DNA of 64,000 nt from Nitzschia sp. pyKryTriq1 (Eukaryota > Bacillariophyta > Bacillariophyceae > Bacillariales > Bacillariaceae), in contig OY101128.1 of assembly GCA_956465555.1 (NCBI GenBank), positions 620,001 to 684,000 on the forward strand. Direction: 5' to 3'. Positions 62,492 through 64,000 of the stretch are shown in pieces (the stretch's first letter is position 1; every line of letters begins with the position of its first letter). The position numbers were made by a program, and so were the translations under genes. The notes under the pieces were generated by a model. The model did not search any database. It worked only from the letters and a program-made list of their open reading frames with translations, and had not been told where the DNA came from.

Positions 62492-63883
62492 TCACCTTCC
62501 TCCCGACGAATTCCCACCGAGTGTCTCAGCTGTCATTTCGTGTACCAGCTCCTTGGCGATTCGATCTACCAGAGGTCGGCCACCGCTGTAGAACCAAGTA
62601 TATATTGGATTCTTCGCACTGGCCACTAAAAAGGAATGTCCAAACGGCAAAGTGTTGTAATCGAAGGTCGATAATCGTTCTTTCAATTCGGCAGAAGAGA
62701 ACTCTTGACGTTGTTCCTCGCTCGTTGCCAGGGAATTCAGATCGTCCCCTCTCCTCTCACGTTTCCAAATAGCAGGAATATGGGATCGAACGTCCACAAA
62801 TACTTTGGTCCAGCCCAACGAATCCAGTGCTCTCGAGTAGGAGTCGACGTCATCATCATCATCCTCGCTCTTATTTTCGCTAGCAACATCGTCTCCCTCT
62901 CCTCGATGATGGTTGGAGAAAGAATCTTGGGTCTGGAAACGTATCGTAGGATAATCAGAATTAATGTGAAGGAATGATTTCTTGCGTTCTTCGCAGGATG
63001 ATTCCTCCACCAAACTATGGACGGACGAGCTCGAGTCAGACAAGAAGGCCGCTGTCGACGTAGGAACAGCAGCATCGGTCGAAAAGGCATTGGCATAGGC
63101 AATACGTTTGGTGAAATTCGAGAGGGGTCGAAGAAATTCGTCGTCTTGACATAGGCGCCGTATCACGTCGGTATATCGAAACAAGTCACTTCCACTCTTC
63201 TTCATGTACCATGCCCCAGCTGGTTGGATCGATTGAGGGACTTTCCAATAGGTCATGTCGCGAACACCGAGATGAGGTGTCGCGGTAGTGACAAATATAT
63301 GCGGAATGATAGATACCGAAGAATGATTACGGTTGCTGTTGTCGTCGTCGTCTGCGGTCGATGGTGACTGTTGATCATTCGGAGGCTCGTTCCAATCAAT
63401 GTGTGCCAGGGCATATCGGGCATACAGCCCGCCCAAAGAATTCCCGAGGATCGACAGATAAACAGTATCTGGCGCGTCTGGTGATGTTTCCTGAGTCAAA
63501 CCCTTGAGAAGCTCATTAATTTCTTCCGCCAGCCGCCTTCCACCCGTCTCAATCCCATCCAACGTATTGTGATCATTGGAAGTAGCAGAGTGCACTAAAA
63601 ATGACTCTTCTGTGGTTGTGGCCGCAACGAATTCTCGTTCCAAAGCTTGCTTGACATAGCCAAGTTCTTTGTGATTCCCCATGATACCGTGAACTAGCAC
63701 CATGACATACATGGTTCGCTCCGCTCCCACCATGTTAATGCCAGATACTGTATGTGCTTTTTCTTCGCTGCTATTGGCAGCACAATCGGCGCTCCCTCCT
63801 GCGCTCACGAACGATGTTCGACTAGTAGCAATTGCAAGCAGACAACAGCTGATAATCAAGAGAATCCTGCTCTGGCGTCTCAT
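62492..63883 (-). CDS. DUF676-type lipase/serine esterase, secreted or ER-lumenal
   Basis: 463-residue single-exon protein from ATG 63881-63883. MRRQSRILLIISCCLLAIAT is a signal peptide. The alpha/beta hydrolase core has MVLVHGIMGNHKELGY (oxyanion-hole region) and YLSILGNSLGGLYARYALAH, in which GNSLGG carries the nucleophile Ser. IFVTTATPHLGVRD is the ATPH-type strand of DUF676/ROG1-like lipases, and LPFGHSFLVA near the C-terminus supplies a candidate catalytic His. A Ser/Asp-rich insert (nt 62820-62890 region, DDDDDVDS) separates the last strand. Reactions of this family include hydrolysis of acyl groups in lipids; substrate is unknown. The protein closely follows the ROG1/FAM135-type hydrolases in motif order. 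Confidence 0.88.
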   Translation of the reverse strand: MRRQSRILLIISCCLLAIATSRTSFVSAGGSADCAANSSEEKAHTVSGINMVGAERTMYVMVLVHGIMGNHKELGYVKQALEREFVAATTTEESFLVHSATSNDHNTLDGIETGGRRLAEEINELLKGLTQETSPDAPDTVYLSILGNSLGGLYARYALAHIDWNEPPNDQQSPSTADDDDNSNRNHSSVSIIPHIFVTTATPHLGVRDMTYWKVPQSIQPAGAWYMKKSGSDLFRYTDVIRRLCQDDEFLRPLSNFTKRIAYANAFSTDAAVPTSTAAFLSDSSSSVHSLVEESSCEERKKSFLHINSDYPTIRFQTQDSFSNHHRGEGDDVASENKSEDDDDDVDSYSRALDSLGWTKVFVDVRSHIPAIWKRERRGDDLNSLATSEEQRQEFSSAELKERLSTFDYNTLPFGHSFLVASAKNPIYTWFYSGGRPLVDRIAKELVHEMTAETLGGNSSGGR

Positions 63884-64000
63884 TCAGGCTATTTTTATGA
63901 AACTTGTAGACTGATAGACTATATTACTTCCATCAGTTTCGCTTCAATTCGCAGTCTCTCTTCTCTCAGTCTCCCATCGTCGCAATACAACAAGATGCAA

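Overview
The window looks like nuclear DNA of a diatom, probably a pennate one. Genes lie on both strands, with long single-exon ORFs or 1-3 short GT-AG introns (about 65-160 nt). Several precursors carry a signal peptide ending in an Ala/Gly-Phe plastid motif, two of them followed by a twin-arginine lumen signal. Several protein families here are ones I associate with diatom-specific expansion: a TPR family, a GDNP-motif family, a Cys-pair GRNKPIVLGQVGIRC family, heat-shock factors, secreted leucine-rich-repeat proteins, and an SPX-only protein. Gaps between genes are full of GTAC-centred palindromes (variants of GGTACCGGTACC) that are nearly absent from coding sequence. The species cannot be named from the sequence.

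Layout. 0.5-10.8 kb: coiled-coil protein, SPX phosphate-sensing protein, diatom TPR protein, TRM61 tRNA m1A58 methyltransferase. 11-16.6 kb: plastid formate/nitrite transporter divergent from a PLAC8 protein, lumenal cyclophilin, secreted LRR protein. 17.1-18.1 kb: a TTAA-flanked inverted-repeat element, probably a non-autonomous piggyBac-like transposon, packed with tandem repeats. 18.5-29 kb: a protein with a repeated D-x-[LI]-[DE]...E-R-x-x-C motif, an S51 peptidase, a GT92/GT2-like glycosyltransferase, an inverted pair of identical B12D-like mitochondrial genes, a hypothetical gene, and a GDNP-family gene. 30-40 kb: membrane protein, MGMT, an unresolved small gene, ECHDC3-like hydratase, DUF1995 plastid protein, an HSF with two DNA-binding domains, and a plastid-targeted unknown. 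42-51 kb: Cys-pair family protein, lectin-PhoD phosphatase, and a 1342-residue membrane protein. 53-64 kb: lumenal FKBP, a 1871-residue modular repeat protein with ten PxWM-type motifs, a second GDNP-family gene, and a DUF676 lipase.

There is no operon logic, but some themes recur. Phosphate handling appears twice (SPX sensor and PhoD phosphatase). Plastid biology appears in the nitrite transporter, two lumenal prolyl isomerases, DUF1995 and two other plastid-signal proteins. Perfect CRE palindromes (TGACGTCA) occur four times, all just upstream of genes: nitrite transporter/PLAC8 (two), cyclophilin and ECHDC3. The strongest candidates for something undescribed are the PxWM repeat protein, the Cys-repeat protein, the two-domain HSF, the TTAA element and the GTAC-palindrome landscape. 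Exon boundaries were assigned by eye from GT/AG sites and reading-frame continuity.
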